A DNA stretch of 64,000 nucleotides from Thauera humireducens (GCF_001051995.2 NZ_CP014646.1:1488001-1552000); one strand, 5' to 3'; positions 27,365-36,551 are shown, counted from the stretch's first letter. Notes: generated by a model from the sequence alone, not told the origin. Translations and numbers: made by a program.

Positions 27365-28087
27365 TTACTCCGGATCCCCGTGGGTCAGGAAGTCCCACAT
27401 CCGTTCGAAGATTCGCCCGGACCGGGTGGCACGCCGGCGCGCCTCGTCCTCGTCGAGACGGATTGGCGCGACGCCGGCAGCCAGGCAGTCGAGCTCGATG
27501 CGTGCGGCGTCCTCGAGGTACCAGGTCAGCACCACGGCGTCCTCGACCGAGGGTGCGGCCACGACGACGCCATTGCCGCGCATCACGATTGCCGGCGCGT
27601 CTCCGAGCTGGCCGGCAATGCGCTGCGCCTCGCTGTCGTTGCGGATGAGCTGCGGATCGTTCCACAGCGGAATCGCGGGTGCGAAATACGCGCCCATGCC
27701 ATGCGTCGGCATCGGCGTGCGGCCCATCACCGACAGGGACATCGCCTTCGGCGGCATGCTGCGCACGATCCCCCCGACGTCGCGCCGGCGTCGATAGATC
27801 TCGCGATGAATCCTGACTTCGCCGAGCACGTCCGGCGGCAGTTCGCCATGGATCGACACCAGCGTACCCGCCTCACCCGGCGCGATCGTGGCGAGCGGCT
27901 TGGGCGCACAGACGAGAAAATGATCGTCGTCGACGCGCAGGCTGCAGTGGCCGTAGGCATGCACGAGGCCGTGCTTGCCGAGGGCCCGAGCGGCACGCCG
28001 CAGCCTCCGCTCGCGGGCTTCGCGGAAATCGGGGCCGAGCGCGCCCCCGGTCGCGTCTGCCGACGCGTCCAATCTGTCCTTGATCAT
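27365..28087 (-). CDS. Class II aldolase/adducin-family protein, possible decarboxylase
   Basis: 240 residues. An N-terminal KHGLVHAYGHCSLRVDDDH segment and the PTHGMGAYFAP segment are the family's metal and substrate regions. The later motif reads VMRGNGVVVAAPSVEDAV, where classical aldolases have a His ligand in place of the Asn. That change also occurs, as I recall, in members that decarboxylate dihydroxylated aromatic acids, for example dihydroxyphthalate decarboxylase. Its neighbours are an extradiol dioxygenase-like gene and a TRAP binding protein, which fits a catabolic role. Substrate unknown. Confidence 0.7.
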   Translation of the reverse strand: MIKDRLDASADATGGALGPDFREARERRLRRAARALGKHGLVHAYGHCSLRVDDDHFLVCAPKPLATIAPGEAGTLVSIHGELPPDVLGEVRIHREIYRRRRDVGGIVRSMPPKAMSLSVMGRTPMPTHGMGAYFAPAIPLWNDPQLIRNDSEAQRIAGQLGDAPAIVMRGNGVVVAAPSVEDAVVLTWYLEDAARIELDCLAAGVAPIRLDEDEARRRATRSGRIFERMWDFLTHGDPE

Positions 28088-28121
28088 GACAATGTCCGGT
28101 GAGATGGCCGCGGGTGCGGAC

Positions 28122-28979
28122 TTACTTCTGGAACTCGCGGATGTTCGGCTTCGAGCCCCACATGCAGAAGCCCGAAGGCTCGAGCGGGAACTGTCGCGGC
28201 CGATGCGCGGCCTCGTCGGTGATGCTCGAGACGCCGCAGGAGTATTCGAAGATCATGCCGTCCGGCCCTTCGAAATAGATGAAGCGCGCACCCGAGGTCG
28301 GATGCCGTCCGGGGCCGAACACCACCGGAACGCCCCGCTCCTGCAGGAAGTACCAGCTGCGCATGATGTCGTCGACGGATTCGACCTGATGGTTGATGTG
28401 CTGGATGCCGCTGCGGTCGGTCGGGAACAGCGCGATGCGATGGTGCACGTCGTCGATGCGCAGCAGCGGCGAAGGGCCGATCCAGTCGCTCACCCGTGCA
28501 TTGCAGATCTCGGTCCAGAAGCGCTCGTCACGCGCAGGGTCGGTCGAGCACAGGCCGACATGGCTGAAGCCGGTGATGCCCGCATCCCGCGACGGAAAGT
28601 AGCGCCGGCCGCTCGCGTGCGGGCGCCAGACCAGCTCGATCGCATTGCCCGTCAGATCGCGGAAGCGGATGAAGCGCTTCACCCGGCGCAACTCGCATTC
28701 CTCGGCACTGCCTTCGTGCACCGCCATGCCTGCACGCTCCAGCTCGGCACCGGCGGCATCGAGCACGTCGCCGCGCGCGACTTCGAAAGCCAGCGTGTGG
28801 TCGCGCGGGTCGCCCTCGAAATAGACCAGGGTATGGTCCTTGCTGTCAGAGCGGAAGTACGCACACCCCTGCTCCCGCCGCACCAGTTCCAGCCCCACCA
28901 CCTTGCACGCGAAATCGATGGCTGCCTCGATATCCCGCGTACCCAGGCGCACATAGCGCACATCCTGCAGATCGATCAT
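28122..28979 (-). CDS. VOC-superfamily extradiol dioxygenase-like protein
   Basis: 285 residues, the normal length for type I extradiol dioxygenases. Two VOC domains: residues about 5-120 and 135-250. The iron ligands expected in the second domain are visible as H140 (GFSHVGLC), H197 (IQHINHQVES) and E245 (MIFEYSCG). Such enzymes open catechol-type rings next to the hydroxyls. A strong AGGAGGAG precedes the ATG. The aldolase-family gene follows after 34 bases, consistent with an operon that decarboxylates and cleaves an aromatic acid. Substrate cannot be told from sequence. Confidence 0.75.
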   Translation of the reverse strand: MIDLQDVRYVRLGTRDIEAAIDFACKVVGLELVRREQGCAYFRSDSKDHTLVYFEGDPRDHTLAFEVARGDVLDAAGAELERAGMAVHEGSAEECELRRVKRFIRFRDLTGNAIELVWRPHASGRRYFPSRDAGITGFSHVGLCSTDPARDERFWTEICNARVSDWIGPSPLLRIDDVHHRIALFPTDRSGIQHINHQVESVDDIMRSWYFLQERGVPVVFGPGRHPTSGARFIYFEGPDGMIFEYSCGVSSITDEAAHRPRQFPLEPSGFCMWGSKPNIREFQK

Positions 28980-29055
28980 GGTCTCCTCCTGGTCGGCTGC
29001 GTCTCATTGCGTACGCAGCCCGTTCTGTGGGAGGCAGTCTATCGCCGCATTGACC

Positions 29056-29108
29056 ATGACCGGAAATGAATCTTCAGCCCTCCGCCATTACCTGGCGTTA
29101 TGACCGGA
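29056..29108. promoter_or_regulatory. Paired ATGACCGGA repeats upstream of dioxygenase gene
   Basis: Two direct copies of ATGACCGGA lie at 29056-29064 and 29100-29108, 44 bases apart, in the spacer between the LysR gene and the dioxygenase-like gene it precedes. The spacing of about four helical turns suits a dimer-of-dimers regulator. Whether the LysR protein binds here is unknown. Confidence 0.25.
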
Positions 29109-29121
29109 CAGCGACACCGCC

Positions 29122-30063
29122 TCAGCCCGGAATCGATACCCGGCCCTCGGAATCCCCCCGCAGGACCGCCACCAGGCCTTCCGCGGCGCGCGACAGGGGC
29201 ACATCCCGCCGCTGGCAGATTCCGACCGGCCCGAAGGACAGCAGCGGCTCGACCGGCACGCGCGCCAGCATGCCCGCGCCGATGTCCGGCTCGACCACCT
29301 GGCGCGGGAACGCACAGATCCAGTCCGTCTCGAGCAGCATGCGCCGGTTCGCGATCACCGACACCGACTGGCAGGCGATGTGGGGCAGCGGCAGGCCCAG
29401 GTCGAGGAAGGCATTGTCGATCAGCTGGCGCAGCGTGGTGTCGGGCAGGGGCAGGATCCAGGGCCAGGCGCGCAAGCCCGCGAGTGAGACAGGCCCGCCC
29501 GCCAGCACGGGATGCCCCGGGCGCGTCACCAGGGCCACCTCCTCCTGGTGGAAGGCCTCGACTTCCATGCCCTCGCGGTAGCGGTAGGCCGGGAGGCGGC
29601 CACAGATGAAATCCAGCCCGCCCTGATGCAGAAGCGGGATCAGGTAGTCGTAGGTCCCTTCGATCAGCGTCACCCGCACCCCCGGGCGCTCATGCTGGAA
29701 ACGGACCAGCGCCCTTGGCAGGATCGACGCCGCGCCCGCCACAAGCACCCCGACCGTCACCCGGCCGCTCAAGCCCTCGCGCGCCTCACGGACCTCGTCC
29801 TCGGCGCGATCGAGCTGGGCGAAGACCAGTTCGGCATGATCGGCGACGATCTGCCCGAAGTTCGTGCAGTGCGTGCCGCGGCTGGTACGGACGAAGAGCG
29901 GCACTTCGAGTTCGGACTCGAGCTCATGAATGATGCGCGTCACCGCGGGCTGGGTCAGGCCGAGGCTCTCCGCCGCGCGCGACACGCTGGCGCTTCTGGC
30001 CACGGCAAGTACCGTCCGCAGGTGCTGCATGCGGACACGACTCTTCCAGTTTCCCTTGTTCAC
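29122..30063 (-). CDS. LysR-family transcriptional regulator of catabolic module
   Basis: 313 residues from the GTG at 30063, which has AAGGGAAGG just upstream; a TTG at 30087 is weaker. The winged helix-turn-helix occupies about residues 15-75 (VLAVARSASVSRAAESLGLT, then QPAVTRIIHELE). The effector domain (SGRVTVGVLVAGAASILPRA) is of the type found in GalR/PcaQ-like regulators of aromatic acid catabolism. It lies upstream of, and on the same strand as, the dioxygenase, aldolase and TRAP genes and probably responds to their substrate. Confidence 0.8.
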   Translation of the reverse strand: MNKGNWKSRVRMQHLRTVLAVARSASVSRAAESLGLTQPAVTRIIHELESELEVPLFVRTSRGTHCTNFGQIVADHAELVFAQLDRAEDEVREAREGLSGRVTVGVLVAGAASILPRALVRFQHERPGVRVTLIEGTYDYLIPLLHQGGLDFICGRLPAYRYREGMEVEAFHQEEVALVTRPGHPVLAGGPVSLAGLRAWPWILPLPDTTLRQLIDNAFLDLGLPLPHIACQSVSVIANRRMLLETDWICAFPRQVVEPDIGAGMLARVPVEPLLSFGPVGICQRRDVPLSRAAEGLVAVLRGDSEGRVSIPG

Positions 30064-30192
30064 GCTTTCCCTTCCCTTTGCCGGCAAAGACCACGAGCAA
30101 GGATCTTACCGATCACGGGGACGGACGGCTCGCGACAGGGAACAGGTTTCGCCCGATACGCCGGGTCGACGAAACCCGGACCAGGACTCGGA

Positions 30193-30483
30193 CTAGGACT
30201 CGAATTCGGGCGCCGCCGGGCGCTCGTAGCGATACAGCAGGGTGTTGCAGCCCTCGCACGACACAACGCGGCGGGTGTCCTGCCCCGAACCCAGCCCCTC
30301 GTCCTTCAACGGCCCCTTGCCGCAGGCAAAGCAGGCCGGCTCGTCATGGCCGTGGGCCGCGAGGAAGTCCTCGCGCACCGGCAGGGCGCGCTTCTGCTTC
30401 TCGCGGCGCTGGTGCGCATACAGAAACAGCCACATGAAGAAGAACAGCCCGATCAGGAACAACACCGGCAGGAATCTGGACAT
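30193..30483 (-). CDS. Small membrane-anchored zinc-ribbon-like protein
   Basis: 96 residues. Residues 4-24 form one membrane helix (FLPVLFLIGLFFFMWLFLYA), followed by a basic stretch. The C-terminal half has two CxxC pairs (CFACGKGPL and VSCEGCNTLLYRY), a rubredoxin-like or zinc-ribbon arrangement facing the cytoplasm if the N-terminus is out. Function unknown. It lies between the LysR gene and rmuC on the same strand. Confidence 0.6.
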   Translation of the reverse strand: MSRFLPVLFLIGLFFFMWLFLYAHQRREKQKRALPVREDFLAAHGHDEPACFACGKGPLKDEGLGSGQDTRRVVSCEGCNTLLYRYERPAAPEFES

Positions 30484-30557
30484 GGGCGAGCGCCTCGGCA
30501 GGTCATCGGGAACAGCCCCAGTCTAGGTGGCTGCGCGCGGCCTGTACCTGTCCGGGG

Positions 30558-31763
30558 TCAAGTCCGCGGCAGCGGAACCGCGTCGGCGTCCGGTTCCAGC
30601 TCGTCGAAGCGCGCCGCCTCGATCTTGTGGAAATGCGCGCTGATCTTGCGGCTGGAGGTCTGCACCTCCTGCACGTCGCGGCTGGCCTGCTCGATATGGC
30701 GGGCGAGTGCCGCCATGCGTTCGTCGAAGCGCTGGAAGTCCTTCGCCAGCTTGCCGAGCGCGTCCTGGATGACGTGGACCTGCTTGCGCGTCTCGACGTC
30801 CTTCAGCACCGCGCGGGCCGTGTTGAGCACCGCCATCAGCGTGGTGGGCGACACGATCCACACCCGTTTCTGCTGCGCATAGGCGACGATTTCCGGGTGG
30901 TAGGCGTGGACCTCGGCGAATACGGCCTCGGCGGGGAGGAACATCACCGCGCCATCCGACGTGGTGCCGGGCAGGATGTACTTGCCGGCAATGGCGTCGA
31001 CGTGACGCTTGACGTCGGCGCGGAAGGCCTGCTGCGCCGCACGGCGCTCCAGTTCGCCCGCTGCCGCATCGAACATGCGGTGGTAGTTCTCGAGCGGGAA
31101 CTTGGCATCGACCGCGACCAGGCCGGTGGGCGCCGGCAAGGTCAGCAGGCAGTCGACGCGCATGCCATTGGGCAGCACGTGCTGGAAGGCGAAGGCATCG
31201 GGCGGCAGCATGTTCTGTACCAGCGCCTCGAGCTGCACCTCGCCGAAGGCGCCGCGCGCACGCTTGTCGCCGAGCAGTTCCTGCAGGCTGACGACGTTGG
31301 TGGTGAGACCGTCGATCTTCTTCTGCGCCTCGTCGATGGTCGCCAGCCGCGCCATCACGCTGGCGAAGGTCTCGTTGGTCTTGCGAAAGCCTTCGTCCAG
31401 GCGCTGGTTCACCTGCCCCGACAAGGTGTCGAGCCGGCCGTCGACGCTCTGCGTCAGCGCCTGCATGCCGCGCGACAGCTGCATCGAGGCGGCGGTGAGG
31501 CCGCGCTGCAGCAGGTCGCGGTCGGCGCGGGCGTGTTCGCCGATGCGGTCGGTCTGGCGCGCGAGGCCTTCGTGCAGGTCGCGCAGGATCTCGCGGTGCT
31601 GGGCGCCGAGCTGCTGCTCCATCTGGTCGGCCAGCGCATCGACGAGCTGGTCGCGCACCGCGCGCTCACGCGTGTAACTGCGCACCAGCAGCCACGCCAG
31701 CAGCACCAGCACGGCGGCGAGCAGGCCGGCCAGCAACAGTTCGGACGGGGTCATCGACAACAT
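30558..31763 (-). CDS. rmuC: RmuC-family DNA recombination protein
   Basis: 401 residues. An N-terminal membrane anchor (LLLAGLLAAVLVLLAWLLV) is followed by a coiled coil to about residue 150, then the RmuC nuclease-like domain: ELLGDKRARGAFGEVQLEAL, then GLVAVDAKFPLENYHRM and VWIVSPTTLMAVLNTAR. RmuC limits recombination at inverted repeats and is structurally related to restriction endonucleases. The acidic and Lys residues of the DAKFP segment match the expected active site. The stop of the permease gene upstream lies 9 bases from its start. Confidence 0.88.
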   Translation of the reverse strand: MLSMTPSELLLAGLLAAVLVLLAWLLVRSYTRERAVRDQLVDALADQMEQQLGAQHREILRDLHEGLARQTDRIGEHARADRDLLQRGLTAASMQLSRGMQALTQSVDGRLDTLSGQVNQRLDEGFRKTNETFASVMARLATIDEAQKKIDGLTTNVVSLQELLGDKRARGAFGEVQLEALVQNMLPPDAFAFQHVLPNGMRVDCLLTLPAPTGLVAVDAKFPLENYHRMFDAAAGELERRAAQQAFRADVKRHVDAIAGKYILPGTTSDGAVMFLPAEAVFAEVHAYHPEIVAYAQQKRVWIVSPTTLMAVLNTARAVLKDVETRKQVHVIQDALGKLAKDFQRFDERMAALARHIEQASRDVQEVQTSSRKISAHFHKIEAARFDELEPDADAVPLPRT

Positions 31764-31772
31764 GCGGCGCCG

Positions 31773-34271
31773 TCAGGCCAGCGCGCGCAAGCTGGCCAGC
31801 GGCGGGCGCGACAGCAGCTTGCGCGTGCCCAGCCAGCCACCCGCCACCACGCCACCCGCACCAAGCAGCACCGCCACCACCACCGGCAACAGGGCCGGCA
31901 CATAAGTCATCTTGAACACCTGCTCGGCCAGCACCCAGCCGATGGCGCTGGCGCCGATGCCGGCCAGCACACCGGCCACGCTGCCCAGCACCAGGAATTC
32001 GGCCAGCAGCGCCTGCCGCACCTGGCGGTTGCGCGCGCCCAGCGTGCGCAGCATGGCCAGTTCGTACTCGCGCTCGTCGTGCGTCGATTGCAGCGCCGCA
32101 TACAGCACCACCAGGCCCGCCAGCACGGCAAAACCGAACACGAACTGAACGATGACGATGAGCTTGTCGGTCATGGCCTGCACCTGGGCGATCACCGCGG
32201 CGATGTCGATCACCGACAGGTTGGGGAAGGCGCCAACCAGCCTCGTGGTGAAATCGTGGTTGGAGGCCGGCAGGTGGAAGCTGGTGATGAGGCTGGCGGG
32301 GTAGGCCTCGAGCAGGCCTTCGGAAGCGATGAAGAAGAAGTTCACCCGCATCGAATCCCAGTCGAGCTTGCGCACGCTGGTGATCGGCGCATCGACGCGC
32401 TGGCCGGCGATCTCGAAGGCGACACGGTCGCCCACCTTGAGATTGAAGGTCTGCGCCAGCCCCTGCTCCACCGAGAACTGCGGCGTGCGTTCGGCGCCGT
32501 GCCAGCGCCCGGCGGAGACCGCGTTGCCACCCGGCAGCTCGGCGGCGTAGGACAGGTTGAACTCGCGCTCGGCCAGGCGGCGGGTGCGTTCCTCGTCGTA
32601 GCGGCTGGGGTCGATCGCATCGCCATTGATCGCCACCATGCGGCCGCGGATCATCGGCTGGATGTTGGGTCGCGACAGGCCTTCGGCAACGAACAGATCG
32701 GCGACGGCGGCACGCTGGTCGGGCTGGATGTTGATGACGAAGCGGTTGGGCGCGTCGGGCGGCGCCATCGCACGCCAGTTGTCGAGCAGGTCGGCGCGCA
32801 CCAGCGTCAGCAACAGCAGGGCCGTCATGCCCAGGCCCAGCGCCGCGGCCTGGATGACGCTGCCGCCCATGCGCCGGCCAAGCGACGCCACGCCATAGCG
32901 CCAGCCGCCACCGCGCAGGCTGCCCTGCCCCTTCAGGCGCCCGGCCAGATGCAAGACCCACCACGCGGCAAGCGCGAACACCCCGAGCGCCACCGCGAAG
33001 CCGGCGGCGACCATCGCGCCGAGGCGCGCGTCCGCGGCAATCCAGAAGATCAGTCCCAGCAGCGCGGCCAGGCCCAGGGCCCACGCGGTGCCGGACAGCG
33101 GCTCGGCCAGCTCGAACTCGCGCCGCAGCACGCGCAAGGTGCTGACCTTGCCCAGGCGCAGCAGCTGCGGCAGCACGAAGCCCGCCAGCAGCGCCATGCC
33201 GACCACCACGCCATGCGCCAGCGGCAGCAGCGAGGGCGCGGGCAGTTCGGTGGCGAGGATCTCGCGCAGTCCGCCTGCCAGCCCCCATTGCACCGACCAG
33301 CCCAGCGCCGTACCGACCACCGCCGCCGTCAGGCCGAACAGCAGGAATTCGCCGACGACGATGCCCAGCACCTGCGACTGACGCGCACCAAGCACACGCA
33401 TCACTGCGCAGCCGTCGAGGTGACGCGCCATGAAGCGCCGCGCCGAAAGCCCGACCGCCACCGCGGCGAGGATCACCGCCAGCAGCGCCGCCAGGCGCAG
33501 GAAGCGCTGCGCCTGGTCGAGCGCGGCGCGCACCTCGGGCCGGGCGTTCTCCACCGTCTCGACACGCTGACCGCGGCCCAGGTTGGCCCGCGCCCATTTC
33601 TCGTAGGCCTCGACGGTCTGTGCGTCGCCCGCCACGTGCAGGCGCCAGGTGGCACGGCTGCCCTCGGCGATGAGGCCGGTCGCGTCCAGGTCCTTGAGGT
33701 TGAAGATCGCGCGCGGCAGCAGGCTGAAGAAGTTGGCGCCGCGGTCGGACTCGAAGCTGACCATGGCGCCGACGCGGAACTCGGTCTCGCCCAGGCCGAC
33801 CTTGTCGCCGACCTTGACGCCGAGTTCGGCGAACAGGCGCTCGTCCAGCCACAGTTCGCCGGGCGCCGGCGCGCGGCCAGCCACCTCATCCGGCTGGTTG
33901 GGACCGGGGGCGATGCGGATCGCGCCGCGCAGCGGATAGCCGTCCTCGACCACCTTGACGCCGGCCAGCACCGCAGCCTCGTCCGTGCTCGCCATGCTGG
34001 TGAACAGCACGGTCTCGGCGGTGCGCAGGCCGCGCTCGCCCGCCTCGTCGGCGAAGCCGGCGGGCCAGGGGCGGTCGGCGCGCAGCAACAGGTCGCCGCC
34101 GAGCAGCTGGTTGGCCTCGCGGTCCAGCGCGCGACCGACGCGGTCGGCCAGGAAGCCGACGCTGGTGAGGCTGGCCACCGCGATGACGATCGCCAGCCCG
34201 AGCAGGTGCAGTTCGCCCGCGCGCAAGTCGCGCAACATCATGCGGAAGGCGAGGCGCAGCGTTTTCATCAT
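31773..34271 (-). CDS. FtsX-type ABC transporter permease, YbbP-like
   Basis: 832 residues with the layout of long permeases of the YbbP/DUF214 kind: an N-terminal helix, a large periplasmic domain, then helices clustered around residues 265-450, and a second FtsX domain with three helices at about 710-820. FtsX motifs such as LDATGLIAEG, VMRVLGARQSQVLGIVVGEF and AMLRTLGARNRQVRQALLAEF are clear. In E. coli the equivalent works with the YbbA ATPase beside the esterase TesA. No ATPase gene is adjacent here. Substrate is unknown; lipoprotein or lipid extraction is the usual guess. Confidence 0.8.
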   Translation of the reverse strand: MMKTLRLAFRMMLRDLRAGELHLLGLAIVIAVASLTSVGFLADRVGRALDREANQLLGGDLLLRADRPWPAGFADEAGERGLRTAETVLFTSMASTDEAAVLAGVKVVEDGYPLRGAIRIAPGPNQPDEVAGRAPAPGELWLDERLFAELGVKVGDKVGLGETEFRVGAMVSFESDRGANFFSLLPRAIFNLKDLDATGLIAEGSRATWRLHVAGDAQTVEAYEKWARANLGRGQRVETVENARPEVRAALDQAQRFLRLAALLAVILAAVAVGLSARRFMARHLDGCAVMRVLGARQSQVLGIVVGEFLLFGLTAAVVGTALGWSVQWGLAGGLREILATELPAPSLLPLAHGVVVGMALLAGFVLPQLLRLGKVSTLRVLRREFELAEPLSGTAWALGLAALLGLIFWIAADARLGAMVAAGFAVALGVFALAAWWVLHLAGRLKGQGSLRGGGWRYGVASLGRRMGGSVIQAAALGLGMTALLLLTLVRADLLDNWRAMAPPDAPNRFVINIQPDQRAAVADLFVAEGLSRPNIQPMIRGRMVAINGDAIDPSRYDEERTRRLAEREFNLSYAAELPGGNAVSAGRWHGAERTPQFSVEQGLAQTFNLKVGDRVAFEIAGQRVDAPITSVRKLDWDSMRVNFFFIASEGLLEAYPASLITSFHLPASNHDFTTRLVGAFPNLSVIDIAAVIAQVQAMTDKLIVIVQFVFGFAVLAGLVVLYAALQSTHDEREYELAMLRTLGARNRQVRQALLAEFLVLGSVAGVLAGIGASAIGWVLAEQVFKMTYVPALLPVVVAVLLGAGGVVAGGWLGTRKLLSRPPLASLRALA

Positions 34272-34280
34272 CCGTTCCGC

Positions 34281-35453
34281 TCAGCGCGCGGTCGACAGCA
34301 GCGTGCGCGCCAGCTCGCACCAGTAGGCGACGCCGGTGGGCAGGACTTCGTCGTTGAAGTCGTAGTTGGGGTTGTGCAGCATGCAGCCGCCCTCGCCCGG
34401 ACCGTTGCCGACCCACACGTAGGCGCCCGGCTTCTCCTGCAGGAAATAGGCGAAATCCTCCGCGCCCATGCTCGGGCGACGGTCGGTGAAGACGCGATCG
34501 GGCCCGACCACGGCACGCGCGACCCGGGCGCACAACGCCGCCTCGTCGGCGGTGTTGATCGTCGGCGGGTAACCGCGGCGATATTCGAAGGCGACCTGCA
34601 CGCCATGGCTCTGCGCGATACCTTCTGCGACCTGACGCAGGCCGTGCTCGAGCCGGTCGCGCACCTCCGCAGAGAAGGTGCGCACCGTGCCGCACAGCTC
34701 GGCGCGGTCGGGAATGACGTTGTAGGCCTCGCCGGCATGGAACTGCGTGATCGACACCACGCCGGCGTCGATCGGATCGAGGCTGCGGCTGACCAGGGTC
34801 TGTGCCGCCTGCACGAAGGCGGCGCCGGCGACCACCGGATCGACGCCGAGGTGCGGCATGGCGGCATGCGCGCCGACGCCGGTGAAGCGGATGTCGAAGC
34901 GGTCGGCACTGGCCATCACCGGACCGCTGTGGATGGCGAAGCTGCCGGCGTCCATGCCCGGCCAGTTGTGCATGCCGAACACCGCCTCCATCGGGAAGCG
35001 GTCGAACAGGCCGTCGGCGATCATCGCGGGGGCACCGCCCTCGCCTTCCTCGGCGGGCTGGAAGATCAGATACACGGTGCCGTCGAAATCCTTGCGCGCC
35101 GCCAGCGCCTCGGCCGCGCCCAGCAGCATCGTCGTGTGCCCGTCGTGGCCGCAGGCGTGCATGCAGCCCTGCACGGTGGATCGGTGCGCGAACGCGTTGC
35201 GCTCGGTGATCGGCAGCGCATCCATGTCGGCACGCAGGCCGATGGCACGCAGGCTGCGACCGCCGCGCACGGCGCCGACCACGCCGGTGCCGCCGATGCC
35301 GCGGTGCGTCTCGATGCCCAGCGCCTCGAGATGGCGCGCGACGAGCGCAGCCGTGCGGTGTTCCTCGAATGCGAGTTCGGGGTGGGCGTGGATGTCGCGA
35401 CGGATGGCGGTGAGTTTGCCGTGCAAAGGACGGACGGATTCGATGACGCTCAT
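34281..35453 (-). CDS. M20-family amidohydrolase (hippurate hydrolase/aminoacylase-like)
   Basis: 390 residues from the ATG at 35453; the frame stays open further upstream but without family similarity. Metal-binding signatures are present: GLRADMDALPI, MHACGHDGHTTMLLGAA, FQPAEEGEGGAPAMI and the dimerisation domain beginning MASADRFDIRFTGVGAHAA. These enzymes cleave N-acyl amino acids such as hippurate or p-aminobenzoyl-glutamate, or dipeptides. The stop is 9 bases from the permease start, so the two may be cotranscribed. Substrate is undetermined. Confidence 0.85.
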   Translation of the reverse strand: MSVIESVRPLHGKLTAIRRDIHAHPELAFEEHRTAALVARHLEALGIETHRGIGGTGVVGAVRGGRSLRAIGLRADMDALPITERNAFAHRSTVQGCMHACGHDGHTTMLLGAAEALAARKDFDGTVYLIFQPAEEGEGGAPAMIADGLFDRFPMEAVFGMHNWPGMDAGSFAIHSGPVMASADRFDIRFTGVGAHAAMPHLGVDPVVAGAAFVQAAQTLVSRSLDPIDAGVVSITQFHAGEAYNVIPDRAELCGTVRTFSAEVRDRLEHGLRQVAEGIAQSHGVQVAFEYRRGYPPTINTADEAALCARVARAVVGPDRVFTDRRPSMGAEDFAYFLQEKPGAYVWVGNGPGEGGCMLHNPNYDFNDEVLPTGVAYWCELARTLLSTAR

Positions 35454-35613
35454 GGCTGCACCGTACGTTGGGATTCGGTTGGGGGTGTCGAGTGTATTAC
35501 AGGCCGCGAGCCCGGGGCCTGCCCGACGGCGATCGCGCACCCGTCGGGCCTGTGTGGATCTGAAGGAATGCGGCAGAGGAAGTTCCCGTCCCGACCGGGT
35601 TCGGAACCCGGCA

Positions 35614-36540
35614 TCAGCGCACGGCCGGCAGTGCAATCTCGTCGCTGCGCCGGGCACCCGCGGCAAAGGCGCGGCAATCCTCGAGAAAGCGGCGGATGGC
35701 CGCGCTGTGGTACTTGCCGCGATGCCACACGAAGCTGAAATGGCGCTTCAGGTCCAGCTCGGGCGTCTCCAGCGGCACCAGGCTGCCGCGACGGAAGGCG
35801 TCGCGCAGCGACAGACGTGACAGGCAGCCCAGGCCCAGCCCGCTCTCCACCGCCCGCTTGACCGCCTCGGTATGTTCCAGCTCCAGCCGCGGCACCACGC
35901 CACCCGGCCAGTGCCGCAGGGCCTGATCGAAGGTCTCGCGCGTGCCGGAACCATGCTCGCGCAGGATCCACGGTTCGGCGGCGATTTCGGCAAAGGCGAC
36001 GCTGCCACGCCCGGCCAGCCGGTGCTCCGGTGCACAGAAAACCACCAGCTCATCCTCCACCCAGGGTTGCGATTCGAGTTCGCCATCGACCACCTGCCCC
36101 TCCACCAGCCCGAGGTCGATCTCGTAGCGCGCCAGCATCGCCGCAATGGTTGCGGTGTTGCGCACCTCGAGCTTGACCCGGCTCTCCGGGTGACGCTGCA
36201 GGAAACCCGACACGATGAGCGGCAGCAGGTAGTTGCCGATCGTCAGCGTCGCCCCGACCCGCAGGCTGCCCAAGCCGCGTTCGCCGCGCAGCAAGGCGTC
36301 CATCTCCTCGGCACGGTCGAGCAGTTCCACGGCGTGCGGCAGCAGCAGCCGGCCCTGCTCGTTGAGGCGCAGGCGCTTGCCGTGGCGGTCGAACAACTGC
36401 TGGTCGAACTGGTTCTCGAGTTCGGCCAGCGCCGCGCTGGTGGCGGACTGCGACAGGCTCAGCGCCTCGGCCGCGCGTGACACGTTCTCGCTGCTGGCGA
36501 TGGCGACGAAGGCCTGGATCTGGCGCAGGGTGAATCGCAT
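35614..36540 (-). CDS. LysR-family regulator, FinR/YeiE-like
   Basis: 308 residues. The winged helix-turn-helix spans about residues 1-60 (LRQIQAFVAIASSENVSRAA, then SLSQSATSAALAELE). The effector domain (RVGATLTIGNYLLPLIVSGF, then EVRNTATIAAMLARYEIDLG) is of the CysB/YeiE type. It is divergent from fpr across 101 bases. In pseudomonads the equivalent gene finR sits beside fpr and activates it under oxidative stress; the same relation is likely here but is inferred from arrangement. Confidence 0.82.
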   Translation of the reverse strand: MRFTLRQIQAFVAIASSENVSRAAEALSLSQSATSAALAELENQFDQQLFDRHGKRLRLNEQGRLLLPHAVELLDRAEEMDALLRGERGLGSLRVGATLTIGNYLLPLIVSGFLQRHPESRVKLEVRNTATIAAMLARYEIDLGLVEGQVVDGELESQPWVEDELVVFCAPEHRLAGRGSVAFAEIAAEPWILREHGSGTRETFDQALRHWPGGVVPRLELEHTEAVKRAVESGLGLGCLSRLSLRDAFRRGSLVPLETPELDLKRHFSFVWHRGKYHSAAIRRFLEDCRAFAAGARRSDEIALPAVR

Positions 36541-36551
36541 ATCTATTTTTC

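Noticed and set aside
30627..35738. A 1703-codon open frame on the plus strand
   Set aside because: It is antisense to rmuC, the FtsX permease and the M20 amidohydrolase, all of which have clear family motifs. The translation is rich in His, Arg, Gln and Ala with no domain, as expected for a mirror frame in high-GC DNA.
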